Positions 1-9,015 are shown, numbered from the stretch's first letter. The stretch is 24,491 nt of DNA from JABDBK01 sp964453575 (GCA_964453575.1 CAYVRW010000028.1:1-24491), one strand, 5' to 3'. Program-made: numbers and translations. The notes: generated by a model not told the origin, from the letters alone.

Positions 1-13
1 GATGCTATGCAAT

Positions 14-45
14 GGTGGGCACGTCGCTGCACTCCTTTACCCACC
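14..45. repeat. Short imperfect hairpin downstream of ligA, possible dispersed repeat
   Basis: GGTGGG (14-19) is complementary to CCCACC (40-45), with a GC-rich stretch between them, in otherwise AT-rich sequence beyond the ligA stop. The look is that of the dispersed 'GGTGGGCA...CCCACCCTACG' palindromes scattered between genes in many proteobacteria. Only one copy is in the window, so its repeat nature is inferred. It could also help end ligA transcription, but no T-run follows. Nothing else was recognised in bases 1-144. Confidence 0.3.
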
Positions 46-144
46 CTACGAAGCTTAGTATCCTGGTTTGCCAATGCCTTCAAATGGCGATCGTTTGATA
101 TCTTTTATAAGATCATTAATTCGGGGGTAAAATCTTTGCCAAAC

Positions 145-2163
145 CTACAGTGCTTTCAAATATTTGACAAACTCTTCTTCATCCATCACTGCAATACCCA
201 AAACCCTAGCTTTTTCCAACTTAGAACCTGCATCCTCACCTGCTACTACATAATGCGTTTTATTGGAAACACTGCCGGCAACTTTGGCGCCTAACGATTC
301 TAACTTTTCTTTTGCATCATCACGCGTGAAGGATTTTAACGTACCTGTTAATACAAAGGTTTTACCTGCAAGCGGTAGTTCGTTAGATGATTTTTGAATT
401 TTCTCCCAACGAATTCCTGCATTTAGCAACCCATGAATCACTTTTTGATTGTGTTTTTCAGAAAAGAAAGTTGCAATATGATGCGCAACGACAGGGCCTA
501 TGTCTTGTATCATTTGCAATTCTTCAACTTTTGCTTCAAATAAGGGTTGTAACTCATTGTAATGTTTAGCTAAATTTTTAGCGGTGGCTTCACCCACTTC
601 GCGAATCCCTAAGGCAAAGATAAATCGTGCTAAGGTGGTATTTTTACTTTTATCTAACGCATCTAAAATATTTTGCGCGGATTTCTCTCCCATACGGTCT
701 AAATTCGCTAATTGATCAAGCGTTAAAGCATATAAGTCAGCGGGGTTTGCTATCATTTCCAGATCAACCAATTGATCAACTAATTTGTCACCTAAACCTT
801 CAATATCCATCGCACGGCGTGCGGCAAAATGTTTAATCGCTTCTTTGCGCTGTGCTGGACAAAACAAACCGCCGCTGCATTTCGCGACTGCTTCACCTTC
901 GATGCGCTCAATCTTAGAATGACAAACTGGGCATGTTTGCGGTAAATGAATTTTTTTCGCATGAGAGGGTCGTTTGTCTTTTAACGCCATGACCACTTCA
1001 GGAATGACGTCCCCTGCTCTGCGCACAATAACGGTATCGCCGATATGAATATCTTTACGGCGAATTTCATCCATATTATGCAGGGTGGCATTACTGATAG
1101 TAACACCTTGCACAAACACGGGTTTTAAACGAGCAACCGGGGTAATGGCGCCGGTACGGCCCACTTGAAATTCTACGTCTTCGACTTCGGTGCTGACTTC
1201 TACAGCTGGAAATTTATGTGCGATCGCCCAACGTGGCGCGCGGGAAACAAAACCTAATTTATCTTGTTCTGATTTTGAGTTAACTTTATAAACCACACCA
1301 TCAATTTCAAAAGGTAAACTTTCCCGTTTTTTCTCGATAAAACGATAATAATCCAAACAGCCTGCGACACCTTTCACAACTCTGCTATCAGAATTCACAC
1401 GCAAACCCCATTTTTTTAACGAGGTAAGTATACCAGCATGCGTATCGGGTAATTTTTTTCCTTCTACCACACCTACACCGTAACAAAAAATTTCTAAAGG
1501 TCTTGCTGCCGTAATATGAGGGTCTAATTGACGTAAACTTCCTGCTGCGGCATTGCGCGGGTTTACAAAAACTTTTTCGCCGTGTTTTTCAGCATGGGCA
1601 TTTAATTTCATAAAGCCTTTCTTGGACATGTATACTTCACCGCGAACTTCAAGCACTGCCGGATAATCATCGCCCCGCAAATGCAAAGGAACCATGGGAA
1701 TAGTGCGGATATTTTGCGTAATATCTTCACCTGTTTCACCATCGCCTCGCGTTGCAGCTTTTACTAATTTGCCATTTTTATAAATAATAGTAACGGCTAA
1801 ACCATCGAGCTTAGGCTCACAGGCATATTCAATTTCATTTTGAACTTTTAAGCGGTCTTTGATACGTTGATCAAAAGCTTCCACATCTTCATCTGAAAAT
1901 GCATTTTCCAGTGATAACATAGGCACGATATGCTTTACTTCATCAAATGCTTTAAGTGGTTTTGCGCCTACTCGTTGTGTCGGAGAATCTGGTGTGATTA
2001 ATTCAGGGTGCTCAGTTTCAATAGCCTTAAGTTTATTATATAAAGTATCGTACTCAGCATCGGTGATAGCAGGATCATCTAACACATAGTAGCGGTAATT
2101 ATGTTCATTAATCTTTTCACGTAACTTTTCAATTTCTTTCGAAGGTAATTTTAATGTCGTCAT
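145..2163 (-). CDS. ligA: NAD-dependent DNA ligase LigA
   Basis: LigA seals nicks in duplex DNA during replication and repair, using NAD+ to adenylate an active-site lysine. The 672-residue length is normal for the family. In order: an N-terminal Ia-type region (HNYRYYVLDDP, Y-D-x-LY), the nucleotidyltransferase motif CEPKLDGLA with catalytic Lys118, an OB-fold region (VGRTGAITPVA), a four-cysteine zinc finger starting CPVCHSKIE and ending near FCPAQ, helix-hairpin-helix repeats, and a C-terminal BRCT domain (LAGKTFVLTGTL). The ATG overlaps the zipA stop by 4 nt (ATGA), so it is probably translated by coupling as the last gene of smc-zipA-ligA. The gene looks intact. Confidence 0.97.
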   Translation of the reverse strand: MTTLKLPSKEIEKLREKINEHNYRYYVLDDPAITDAEYDTLYNKLKAIETEHPELITPDSPTQRVGAKPLKAFDEVKHIVPMLSLENAFSDEDVEAFDQRIKDRLKVQNEIEYACEPKLDGLAVTIIYKNGKLVKAATRGDGETGEDITQNIRTIPMVPLHLRGDDYPAVLEVRGEVYMSKKGFMKLNAHAEKHGEKVFVNPRNAAAGSLRQLDPHITAARPLEIFCYGVGVVEGKKLPDTHAGILTSLKKWGLRVNSDSRVVKGVAGCLDYYRFIEKKRESLPFEIDGVVYKVNSKSEQDKLGFVSRAPRWAIAHKFPAVEVSTEVEDVEFQVGRTGAITPVARLKPVFVQGVTISNATLHNMDEIRRKDIHIGDTVIVRRAGDVIPEVVMALKDKRPSHAKKIHLPQTCPVCHSKIERIEGEAVAKCSGGLFCPAQRKEAIKHFAARRAMDIEGLGDKLVDQLVDLEMIANPADLYALTLDQLANLDRMGEKSAQNILDALDKSKNTTLARFIFALGIREVGEATAKNLAKHYNELQPLFEAKVEELQMIQDIGPVVAHHIATFFSEKHNQKVIHGLLNAGIRWEKIQKSSNELPLAGKTFVLTGTLKSFTRDDAKEKLESLGAKVAGSVSNKTHYVVAGEDAGSKLEKARVLGIAVMDEEEFVKYLKAL

Positions 2164-2843
2164 ATTAACTGTAGTTGATTCACGATTTTATTTTCATAGT
2201 GATGAAACACATCATCGCTCCAAGGAATATTAGGAGCAGCGCGCAATTCACCGTTTAAATCTTCTGCTAATTGTTCTGCTGTTTCAAGCATGAGTACAAA
2301 CACATCACCCGGGTCGGGGACTCTTGCAATATTCATAAATAACGTTAAACCTGCGCATGTTATATTACCGACATTATTCAAATCAAATTCGCCTGGTTCG
2401 GTTGCGGATGCCAAACTAAATAAGGTAATTTTACCCCTTGGAGAATCTTCCACAAAATGAAATATATTCATCGCACCGTATTGCATGCCTGTTGCCAAAA
2501 TAGCTTGCAATAAGTCATATGATGCAAAACATCCGCCATTTTTAGCAATCACACTAATCATAATAAAATCGTCTTTGATATTACCTTGTGGTAAATTTTG
2601 CTTGGCGACTACTTTAGGAACTGTTGTTCGTGACATTTCATCTTCGTAATGCAATTCATCGGTTTTTGGTGATGCACTAACATCATCAACCTCTTGTAAA
2701 TCATCAAAAACATTCTCTGGATTATCTTTTTTTTGTCCTGGATCGATTTGCACGCGGCGCTCTCTAAACCAGGCATCTACTAATAATATTAATAAAACAA
2801 ACGCTGCTACTAAAATGATAACAAGCTTAAAGTTTACATCCAT
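2160..2843 (-). CDS. zipA: Cell division protein ZipA
   Basis: ZipA is an inner-membrane protein that tethers FtsZ to the membrane at the division site. The 227-residue product has the expected layout: one N-terminal membrane helix at about residues 5-24 followed by a basic stop (WFRERR), a short polar, acidic linker (about 30-90), and a ZipA C-terminal FtsZ-binding domain (about 95-220, containing DFIMISVIAKNGG and a GDVFVLMLETAEQLA stretch). The linker is shorter than in E. coli ZipA (328 aa), as in several relatives. The gene sits 12 bp after smc and overlaps ligA by 4 nt. The order smc-zipA-ligA is a known gammaproteobacterial arrangement and supports the call. Confidence 0.92.
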   Translation of the reverse strand: MDVNFKLVIILVAAFVLLILLVDAWFRERRVQIDPGQKKDNPENVFDDLQEVDDVSASPKTDELHYEDEMSRTTVPKVVAKQNLPQGNIKDDFIMISVIAKNGGCFASYDLLQAILATGMQYGAMNIFHFVEDSPRGKITLFSLASATEPGEFDLNNVGNITCAGLTLFMNIARVPDPGDVFVLMLETAEQLAEDLNGELRAAPNIPWSDDVFHHYENKIVNQLQLI

Positions 2844-2855
2844 GTATACTCTCTC

Positions 2856-5800
2856 CTAAGCCTCCGCTAAACTCATCGCCTCTTGTATATCAACACTAAC
2901 TAATCGTGATACGCCTGGTTCATGCATCGTAACACCGATCAGGTTCTCGCCCATTTCTATCGCAAGTTTGTTGTGACTGATAAAAATAAATTGGGTTTTT
3001 TCAGACATGGTTTTAACTAACGTACAAAATCGGCCAATATTTGCATCATCCAATGGAGCGTCTACTTCGTCTAATAAACAAAACGGCGCTGGATTTAAAT
3101 GGAAAATAGAAAACACTAAAGCAATGGCTGTTAATGCTTTTTCACCACCCGATAACAAATGAATCGTGCTATTGCGTTTACCTGGCGGGCATGCCATCAC
3201 ACTGATACCAGCATCTAATAAATTATCACCGAGTAATTCCAAATTAGCGTGACCGCCGCCAAAAACTTTCGGAAACAATTCTTGAAAACGATTATTAACT
3301 TTATCAAAAGTATCTTGAAAAAGAGACCTGGTTTCTTTATCGATTTTGGCAATCGCACTTTCTAAAGTTGCCAAGCCTTCTTGTAAATCAGCATCTTGTT
3401 TATCTAAATATTCTTTACGTTCAGCGCAGGTTGCATATTCTTCGATGGCAACGAGATTAATGGCCCCTAAACGTGAAATACGCTGGGTAATTTGTTCTAA
3501 ATTGCGATGCCATTCTTCCTCAGACGCTCCTTCTGGAACTTCTTTTAAAACATCTTCCAATTTAAAACCAGTTTCGTTTAATTGTTCTGTGACGGATTCT
3601 GCTTTAACTTTAATGCCTTGCGATTCAACGCGTAAAGATTCTAATATTTCACGTAAACGATTTACATCACGTTCCACTTCTAATCGCGCCGATTCTAATG
3701 CTTTTATCTTTTGATTAATGGTTTCAATCGCCATTCGTGCAGCATTTAGATCAGCCTCTACCGATAAACGCGAGTTAAGAAGTGCTGTAAGGTCTTTTTG
3801 CAGGTTTTCTATCACAGCCGTTGAATTAACTTCTTTTTCCAACGTCGCTTTTCGTTCAGATAATGTGTCCCATTGTGCTTTCAGACGTACGATAGCTTGT
3901 TTTAGTGAAGCTTGTTGCGACTTACTGGTTTGCAAGCGAATTTGTAATTGATTGGCTTGATCTTTAGTTTGATTAACTTCATTTCTTGCTTGTTGTAATT
4001 GTGCACGCAACGTTTCACGTTCATTGACCAGCGCTTCACGCTTGGATGACTGATCTTCCAAAGCTTCCATCGCTTGCTGCCATTTCGAACGTGAAGCAGT
4101 TAATTCGGTTTGAGCTTGTTCCAAACCAATCGCAGTCTCTTGGTATTCCACTTCAAATTGTTCTTTGCGTCGTTGTGATTCCGTTAGACGTTGCTGCAAC
4201 ATTTTTTGTTGTGCGCGAACTTCTGCCGATTTAGCATGAAATTGATTTACTGTTTTTTGTAAATCATTTCTTTGTGTTTCTAATTCTTTTAATTTTTCAC
4301 GCGATTGATTTAGTGCTTGCTCCAAATCAGCTTGAGTTTCTTTACATGTGACAATTTGTTTGGCTAACTGTTTTAATTCATGATCGCGCTGAAAAATACC
4401 TGCTTCTGGATTATCATCGCGCGCAAAACGCATCCAAGTAGCGCCTAACCATACGCCCTCACGGGTAATAACCGATTCATTAGGCTTTAACGAGGCACTT
4501 TTAGCAAAAGCATCGTCAAGCGAATCAGCGACATAAACATTCCCTAAGATGGCTTCCAAAGGCCATGCGGATTTTACTTTGCTTATTAAAGCATCGTTAG
4601 CAACATCATGAGCTTCATGAGACGCTGTTTGTGATACAACACAAAGATTACCTTGTTTAAAATCACCTAACAGGGATGCCATATCCTGCATGTTTTCAAT
4701 GCAAACCGCTTGTAAATAAGCCCCCAATACTTTTTCAACCGCATGCTCCCAGCCTGCCTCCACTTCAACATTTTCGGCCAAGCGGGGTTGTTTATCCAGA
4801 TTATGCTGTGTTAACCATTTAACTAATTGATTATCTTTTCTGCCAACAGCGGTGTTTTGCAATGCTTGTAATGAAGCTTGCTGCCCATTAAATACTTGCA
4901 GTTGATTGCGAACTTCATTTAAACGTTCGGTCGTTTTTTGCTGTTCTGCAAGAACTGATTTACTTTGCTCTGAAACATTATCAAGTTGCGATTGATGCTC
5001 AGTGAGTTGTGCCGTTACCGCATTAAGTTGTTCTGAAATAACTGCAACTTCATCTTCAAGTTTGGAAAAATCAAACTGCGCTTTTTCTTGTTCTAATTTA
5101 GTTTTACGCTGGGTAAGCGATGTAATTTTTTGTTCTACATGTTGAATGCGCGTTTGTTCAACTTGAGCAATCTGGGTGTTTTTAGCAATGCCTTGATTAA
5201 ACTCATCCCAATGATTTTGCCATTCTTGCATCAGTTGTTCGTCTTGTGCAAGCTTTGCCATGGTTGCTTTTACCGATTGCGCAGCTTCTTCTGCTTCGGG
5301 TGCAAGTGTTTCAATATCTTGAGCTAATTCTTGGAGTTGTTCTTCTGATTCATCCATTTCCTCTTTAACGTTTTGCCAATCCTGACTTACTTGGGCAATG
5401 TCTAACTGCCATTGTTTTTGACGTTCTTGGTGATGATGGATATCTTGTTCTAGACGTGTAATATCGCTGCCAACTGCATAATATCGACGTTGTATTTCTT
5501 GAAACGCTTCATTATCCGCTGTTTGCTCTTCACGCTTATATTCAAGTTGTAAATTGATATCCGTAGTTTCTGCAATTTTTGCTTCTAATTTAGTGGCGTT
5601 TTGTTGAATTTGCAGTGTTTCATTAACGATACGTGAATCTAAATCACGCCATTGCAAAGCTAACCATTGTGCTTTGATAACGCGCTCTTCCTGTTTCAAT
5701 ATTTGAAATTTTTCTGCGGCATTCGCTTGGCGTTTTAAGGTACCTAATTGTTTGTCGAGTTCAACACGTACGTCATTTAAACGTGCCAAATTATCTTTGG

Positions 5801-6359
5801 TATGTTGAATACGATTTTCAGTTTCGCGGCGTCTTTCTTTATATTTAGAAACACCGGCTGCTTCTTCAAGGTAGGTACGCATGTCATCAGGCTTAGCTTC
5901 GATGATACGCGATATCATGTTTTGGCCAATGATAGAATAGCTGCGGGGGCCCAATCCTGTACCTAAAAAGATATCGATAATATCACGGCGGCGGCAGCGT
6001 ACCCCATTTAAGAAATAGGCCGACTCAGAGTCGCGTGAAATTTTGCGTCGGATAGAAATTTCAGCATAGCTTGCGTATTCGCCGCCTAGGCTGCCGTCCT
6101 GGTTATCAAATACCAGCTCAACGGATGCCTGCCCTACTGGCTTACGCGCTGTCGAACCATTAAAAATAACATCTGTTAATGATTCACCGCGCAAGTACTT
6201 AGCTGAGCTTTCGCCCATGACCCAAGTCACAGCATCAATGATGTTCGATTTTCCGCAGCCGTTTGGCCCAACAATGGCAACCAGATTAGTTGGCAGCATC
6301 ACAACAGTGGGGTCGACAAATGATTTAAAACCGGCTATTTTGATCTTTTTAAGTTGCAT
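2856..6359 (-). CDS. smc: Chromosome segregation ATPase SMC
   Basis: SMC is the ATPase core of the bacterial condensin that organises and segregates the chromosome. The product from the chosen start has 1167 residues. The N-terminal head has a Walker A motif GPNGCGKSN (residues 31-39). Then come a long Q/E/K-rich coiled coil, a hinge at roughly residues 500-650, a second coiled coil, and a C-terminal head with the signature LLSGGEKALTAIAL and Walker B CLLDEVDAPLDD. The reading frame extends 23 codons further upstream, but those codons run into the -10/-35 elements of the likely promoter. The start MQLKKIKIAGFKSF also matches the conserved SMC N-terminus, with AAGGA 12 nt upstream. Presence of smc rather than mukB sets this organism apart from enterobacteria. 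Confidence 0.96.
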   Translation of the reverse strand: MQLKKIKIAGFKSFVDPTVVMLPTNLVAIVGPNGCGKSNIIDAVTWVMGESSAKYLRGESLTDVIFNGSTARKPVGQASVELVFDNQDGSLGGEYASYAEISIRRKISRDSESAYFLNGVRCRRRDIIDIFLGTGLGPRSYSIIGQNMISRIIEAKPDDMRTYLEEAAGVSKYKERRRETENRIQHTKDNLARLNDVRVELDKQLGTLKRQANAAEKFQILKQEERVIKAQWLALQWRDLDSRIVNETLQIQQNATKLEAKIAETTDINLQLEYKREEQTADNEAFQEIQRRYYAVGSDITRLEQDIHHHQERQKQWQLDIAQVSQDWQNVKEEMDESEEQLQELAQDIETLAPEAEEAAQSVKATMAKLAQDEQLMQEWQNHWDEFNQGIAKNTQIAQVEQTRIQHVEQKITSLTQRKTKLEQEKAQFDFSKLEDEVAVISEQLNAVTAQLTEHQSQLDNVSEQSKSVLAEQQKTTERLNEVRNQLQVFNGQQASLQALQNTAVGRKDNQLVKWLTQHNLDKQPRLAENVEVEAGWEHAVEKVLGAYLQAVCIENMQDMASLLGDFKQGNLCVVSQTASHEAHDVANDALISKVKSAWPLEAILGNVYVADSLDDAFAKSASLKPNESVITREGVWLGATWMRFARDDNPEAGIFQRDHELKQLAKQIVTCKETQADLEQALNQSREKLKELETQRNDLQKTVNQFHAKSAEVRAQQKMLQQRLTESQRRKEQFEVEYQETAIGLEQAQTELTASRSKWQQAMEALEDQSSKREALVNERETLRAQLQQARNEVNQTKDQANQLQIRLQTSKSQQASLKQAIVRLKAQWDTLSERKATLEKEVNSTAVIENLQKDLTALLNSRLSVEADLNAARMAIETINQKIKALESARLEVERDVNRLREILESLRVESQGIKVKAESVTEQLNETGFKLEDVLKEVPEGASEEEWHRNLEQITQRISRLGAINLVAIEEYATCAERKEYLDKQDADLQEGLATLESAIAKIDKETRSLFQDTFDKVNNRFQELFPKVFGGGHANLELLGDNLLDAGISVMACPPGKRNSTIHLLSGGEKALTAIALVFSIFHLNPAPFCLLDEVDAPLDDANIGRFCTLVKTMSEKTQFIFISHNKLAIEMGENLIGVTMHEPGVSRLVSVDIQEAMSLAEA

Positions 6360-6403
6360 ATCGTTTTCTAGTCCTTGGCACAACAGTTTAAAAACGTGTC
6401 TAG

Positions 6404-6433
6404 AGTATAACTTAGATAGCTTGTGCATGCCAA
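6404..6433 (-). promoter_or_regulatory. Putative sigma70 promoter of smc-zipA-ligA
   Basis: On the minus strand, TTGGCA (6428-6433) and TATACT (6404-6409) are separated by 18 bp, close to the sigma70 consensus. They lie about 45 bp upstream of the chosen smc start. The position argues against an smc start at 6428 and for the start at 6359. Seen by eye only; no transcript evidence. Confidence 0.6.
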
Positions 6434-6455
6434 TTCGATTAAACTATTATTTATT

Positions 6456-7514
6456 ATGGACATACAACCTCATTCCCGCAAAAATCGGCGAGCTCATACC
6501 CTACAACGTTGGTCAGCCAACATTATAGCCTTTCTTGGTGTATTTTTGACCATTTTTTTATGGTATTTCTTATTTAATGAGGGAACTCCTTCAAACCACG
6601 CCCTACCCTGGATTTTCTTGATTTTAGGCATTTCCATCTCATTATTAAGCGGGATTGCCATACGGTTGGCTCAAGTCACCCGATCACGAAATCGCGCCTA
6701 TCATCTTTTGAGCCTTGAATTTCAAAAAGAGATTACAGCCCATAATAAGGCTGAAGAAAGTAAGCAACAACTTGAAATAGCGCTCTTACAAAGTCAGAAA
6801 CTGCAAGCCATTGGAACCCTGGCTGGCGGTATTGCCCATGACTTCAATAATCTTATCTATGCTATTAAAGGCTATGTTGAAATGGCAAGACAAGATGTGC
6901 CAAAGGACAGCTTAGTCCACAAAAATTTAGGTAAAGTACTGGAAGCTGCCCAGCGCGGCCAGGATTTAACGGCGCGTATTCTAGCTTTTGGGCGAAACCA
7001 ACTGCATTTTGAATCTAAGCCTCTTCATGTGGAATCTGTGCTTGAAAGCGTTTTATCGCTATTAAAACCCACTATCCCTAGTAGTGTGGAAATCAATCTT
7101 ATCGGTATTTCTGATGATCATGTCATACTTGGTGACCAAACAAAACTTCATCAACTCATTGTAAATATCATCAATAATGCAGTCGATGCCATGAATGGCG
7201 AAGGAATTATTACGATCCAGGTGAGCCATGTTCCTGCCAATGATGATTATTTATTAAAATTTCCCACCATAGCAAATTCGGATTATTGTAAAATCGATAT
7301 TACCGATACCGGCCACGGCATGGACCAAACCACTATGGAACGCATCTATGAACCCTTTTTTACTACCAAGGAAGTAGGAAAAGGATCGGGATTGGGCTTA
7401 TCAACCGCACACACTATTATCAAAGAACACAAAGGTGAAATTTCTGTCGAAAGTCAACTCGGGCAAGGCAGTACGTTTACTTTGCTTTTACCTTTACAAA
7501 TGGAGAATGCATAA
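6456..7514 (+). CDS. Membrane-bound sensor histidine kinase
   Basis: This two-component kinase senses an unknown signal and autophosphorylates a histidine. The 352-residue product has two membrane helices (about residues 21-40 and 50-70) with only a ~10-residue loop between them, so there is no sizeable periplasmic sensor. A short helix leads to the HisKA domain, whose phospho-acceptor is His128 in GGIAHDFNN. The ATPase domain shows an N box (NIINNAVDAM), G1 (DTGHGMD), F box (EPFFTTKE) and G2 (GKGSGLGLS). The AHDFNN box is typical of kinases related to hybrid and NtrB-like types. The start is uncertain: ATG at 6456 or in-frame GTG at 6423, neither with a clear Shine-Dalgarno. The gene is divergent from smc and overlaps the next gene by 1 nt (TAATG). 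Confidence 0.88.
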   Translation: MDIQPHSRKNRRAHTLQRWSANIIAFLGVFLTIFLWYFLFNEGTPSNHALPWIFLILGISISLLSGIAIRLAQVTRSRNRAYHLLSLEFQKEITAHNKAEESKQQLEIALLQSQKLQAIGTLAGGIAHDFNNLIYAIKGYVEMARQDVPKDSLVHKNLGKVLEAAQRGQDLTARILAFGRNQLHFESKPLHVESVLESVLSLLKPTIPSSVEINLIGISDDHVILGDQTKLHQLIVNIINNAVDAMNGEGIITIQVSHVPANDDYLLKFPTIANSDYCKIDITDTGHGMDQTTMERIYEPFFTTKEVGKGSGLGLSTAHTIIKEHKGEISVESQLGQGSTFTLLLPLQMENA

Positions 7515-7882
7515 TGGCCACTATTTTGTTAGTTGAAGATGATGAGCTTGTTAAAGACATGCTGGCTCAAACACTTGAGCGAGCATCACACAAAGTCATG
7601 ACGGCCCATGATGGTGAAGAAGCAAGTGAATTACTTAAAAAAGCAAATCCGGATATCATGATCACTGATCTTATTATGCCTAAAAAAAGCGGTATTACCC
7701 TTATTTCAGAAGTGAAAAACAAACATCCGGAGATGGAAATTATTTCTATCTCAGGAGGCGGCCGTTTGGATCCTATTGGCTATTTAGATTTATCTGAAAG
7801 CTTAGGTGCAACCGTTTCTTTCGAAAAACCTGTCGATAATGAAGCGCTATTGATGGCGATTGATTTGTTGCAAAAAGGGTGA
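7514..7882 (+). CDS. Receiver-only (CheY-like) response regulator
   Basis: This 122-residue protein is a single receiver domain without an output domain. Acidic residues in VEDDE (about 8-10) bind Mg2+, Asp52 in MITDLIMP is the phospho-acceptor, Ser80 in SISGGG fills the Thr/Ser switch position, and Lys105 in FEKP is the conserved lysine. It starts on the last base of the kinase stop codon, so the two are almost certainly partners. With no DNA-binding domain it must act through protein contact, as a phosphate sink, or in a relay. The target cannot be read from the sequence. Confidence 0.9.
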   Translation: MATILLVEDDELVKDMLAQTLERASHKVMTAHDGEEASELLKKANPDIMITDLIMPKKSGITLISEVKNKHPEMEIISISGGGRLDPIGYLDLSESLGATVSFEKPVDNEALLMAIDLLQKG

Positions 7883-8000
7883 TTATTCAATGTACCGCAG
7901 CTCAAACCGTGAACGTTCAGGTTTATGAGGCTATCTCTGAAGTGATGGGAATGGCGGATTATTTGGAATAGCTCAGACTTACCATCGATCGGTAGGCGAA

Positions 8001-8030
8001 TTTTGCATGGAGAATGCACTCCATGCAAAA
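8001..8030. terminator. Perfect 12-bp hairpin, likely bidirectional terminator
   Basis: TTTTGCATGGAG (8001-8012) and CTCCATGCAAAA (8019-8030) form a perfect 12-bp stem around a 6-nt loop. The A/T ends of the stem provide a T-run on either strand. It lies between the convergent ends of the response regulator (+) and the HTH gene (-), where a shared terminator is expected. It also marks the left edge of the accessory block. In the 159 bp from 7883 to 8041 nothing else is convincing. Confidence 0.75.
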
Positions 8031-8041
8031 CCTCATTTTAG

Positions 8042-8518
8042 CTAAGCGACCAATTGCCAAGCATGTTTTATTTCTTTAAATTCAACTTTATTACAATATT
8101 CAGCCTCTGTTGCATCTAAATCAGCTATCTCATTGATACATTCAAATACTTCTCCATTATCAATTTCTTTATGAAGATAGGTATAAAGATATATTCTTAA
8201 AAGCCTATCTACTGGTTTTGAAATTTTATTTTTATTCTTTTCCCATAATAAAATTTGCTGATAACGACAACCAATTAATGAGGCTAATTTATTTTGTGAC
8301 AAATCTAACATTGTTCTTATAAATTTAATTTCGCTGCCTTCTAGTAAGCTTTTTTTAAAGACAAGCGTATGAGAAATAGCTTTATGAAGGCCATGAATAC
8401 CATTGATAAATAGTTCTTCATCGCCATTGCTCATTTTTGTAATTTTGAATCCATTCACAAGATAAATATTATCAAGGCCACACTCTGTATAATGGTAATA
8501 TTCTGCTTGTTTTTTCAT
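8042..8518 (-). CDS. XRE-type HTH regulator, MqsA/HigA antitoxin-like
   Basis: This 158-residue protein resembles a common family of small regulators classed with MqsA-type antitoxins. It opens with a short YHYTECGLDNIYLVNGF motif, followed by an ING(I)HGLHKAIS segment. The helix-turn-helix is at about residues 60-95 (IKFIRTMLDLSQNKLASLIG then YQQILLWEK). A helical C-terminal tail ends in a Trp-containing segment. No Cys4 zinc domain is present, unlike E. coli MqsA. AGGGGA lies 5 nt upstream of the ATG. No toxin gene (MqsR, HigB or RelE type) is adjacent, so it appears to be an orphan antitoxin or plain repressor. The promoter contains a perfect palindrome, which suggests autorepression. Confidence 0.8.
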   Translation of the reverse strand: MKKQAEYYHYTECGLDNIYLVNGFKITKMSNGDEELFINGIHGLHKAISHTLVFKKSLLEGSEIKFIRTMLDLSQNKLASLIGCRYQQILLWEKNKNKISKPVDRLLRIYLYTYLHKEIDNGEVFECINEIADLDATEAEYCNKVEFKEIKHAWQLVA

Positions 8519-8568
8519 GTTAATCCCCTAATATGTTACGATTGTATCCTCATTTTTCATATACTATA

Positions 8569-8597
8569 ATTATATATACGTTAAACGTATATATCAA
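8569..8597 (-). promoter_or_regulatory. Promoter with a 23-bp palindrome in its spacer (HTH gene)
   Basis: On the minus strand, TTGATA (8592-8597), a 17-bp spacer and TATAAT (8569-8574) make a near-consensus sigma70 promoter 51 bp upstream of the HTH gene. A perfect palindrome (8572-8594; 11-bp arms ATATATACGTT, one central base) fills the spacer and runs into both boxes. A dimeric repressor bound there would block RNA polymerase. The HTH product itself is the obvious candidate; that link is inferred. Confidence 0.75.
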
Positions 8598-8625
8598 GAA
8601 GCCTGAGAGCATTTTATTTGGAAGC

Positions 8626-9015
8626 TTAATTTTTAATGTAAGGTATGAGAACATTTTTAAGCATCGGAAAATGCTTTTTGTTTAGCGTGACAAGTTTTGC
8701 ATTAGCATGATGAGCAGATGCGGCAATAAGAGCGTCTGCTAATCCAGTACCAGACGTTTTCCCAAAATCACGTCGATACAACCCACCTAGTTTCGCAATC
8801 TCTGCATCGACAGCGATAATTTCAAATGCTTGTAAAAATTGTTCAAACAGATGTCTTTCTTTCCCCTCTCTGATTCCCGCATATAATTCAGCAACAGTAA
8901 TTGATGAAAGGTAACATGTTGCTGTCGATATGGTCTTTTCCAAAAATTTAGTTGCTTTATCTGTTGCACGTAAATAATCAATTAGCACGTCGGTATCAAT
9001 AAGATAGCTCGTCAT
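8626..9015 (-). CDS. vapC: PIN-domain toxin, VapC family
   Basis: VapC toxins are Mg2+-dependent PIN-domain ribonucleases, typically cutting tRNA or rRNA, held inactive by a bound antitoxin. The 129-residue product carries the acidic set: Asp7 (LIDTDVLIDYL), Glu43 (TVAELYAG), Asp94 (GTGLADALIAA) and Asn112 (VTLNKKHF) in the fourth position. Length and motif order are normal, and nothing suggests it is broken. The start overlaps the antitoxin stop by 4 nt (ATGA), the classical antitoxin-first layout. The RNA target cannot be predicted from the sequence. Confidence 0.92.
   Translation of the reverse strand: MTSYLIDTDVLIDYLRATDKATKFLEKTISTATCYLSSITVAELYAGIREGKERHLFEQFLQAFEIIAVDAEIAKLGGLYRRDFGKTSGTGLADALIAASAHHANAKLVTLNKKHFPMLKNVLIPYIKN

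Noticed and set aside
3346..5327. Several plus-strand open frames of 60-120 codons inside smc.
   Set aside because: They are antisense to a strongly conserved gene with low-complexity coiled-coil coding and have no motifs or ribosome-binding sites.
6360..6428. Longer smc reading frame starting at 6428.
   Set aside because: It would begin inside the -35 box of the best promoter and precede the conserved SMC N-terminus by 23 unrelated residues.
7879..7971. A 30-codon frame opening with GTG that overlaps the response regulator stop (GTGA).
   Set aside because: The overlap looks like coupling, but the peptide has no recognisable motif, there is no separate ribosome-binding site, and such short frames occur by chance.
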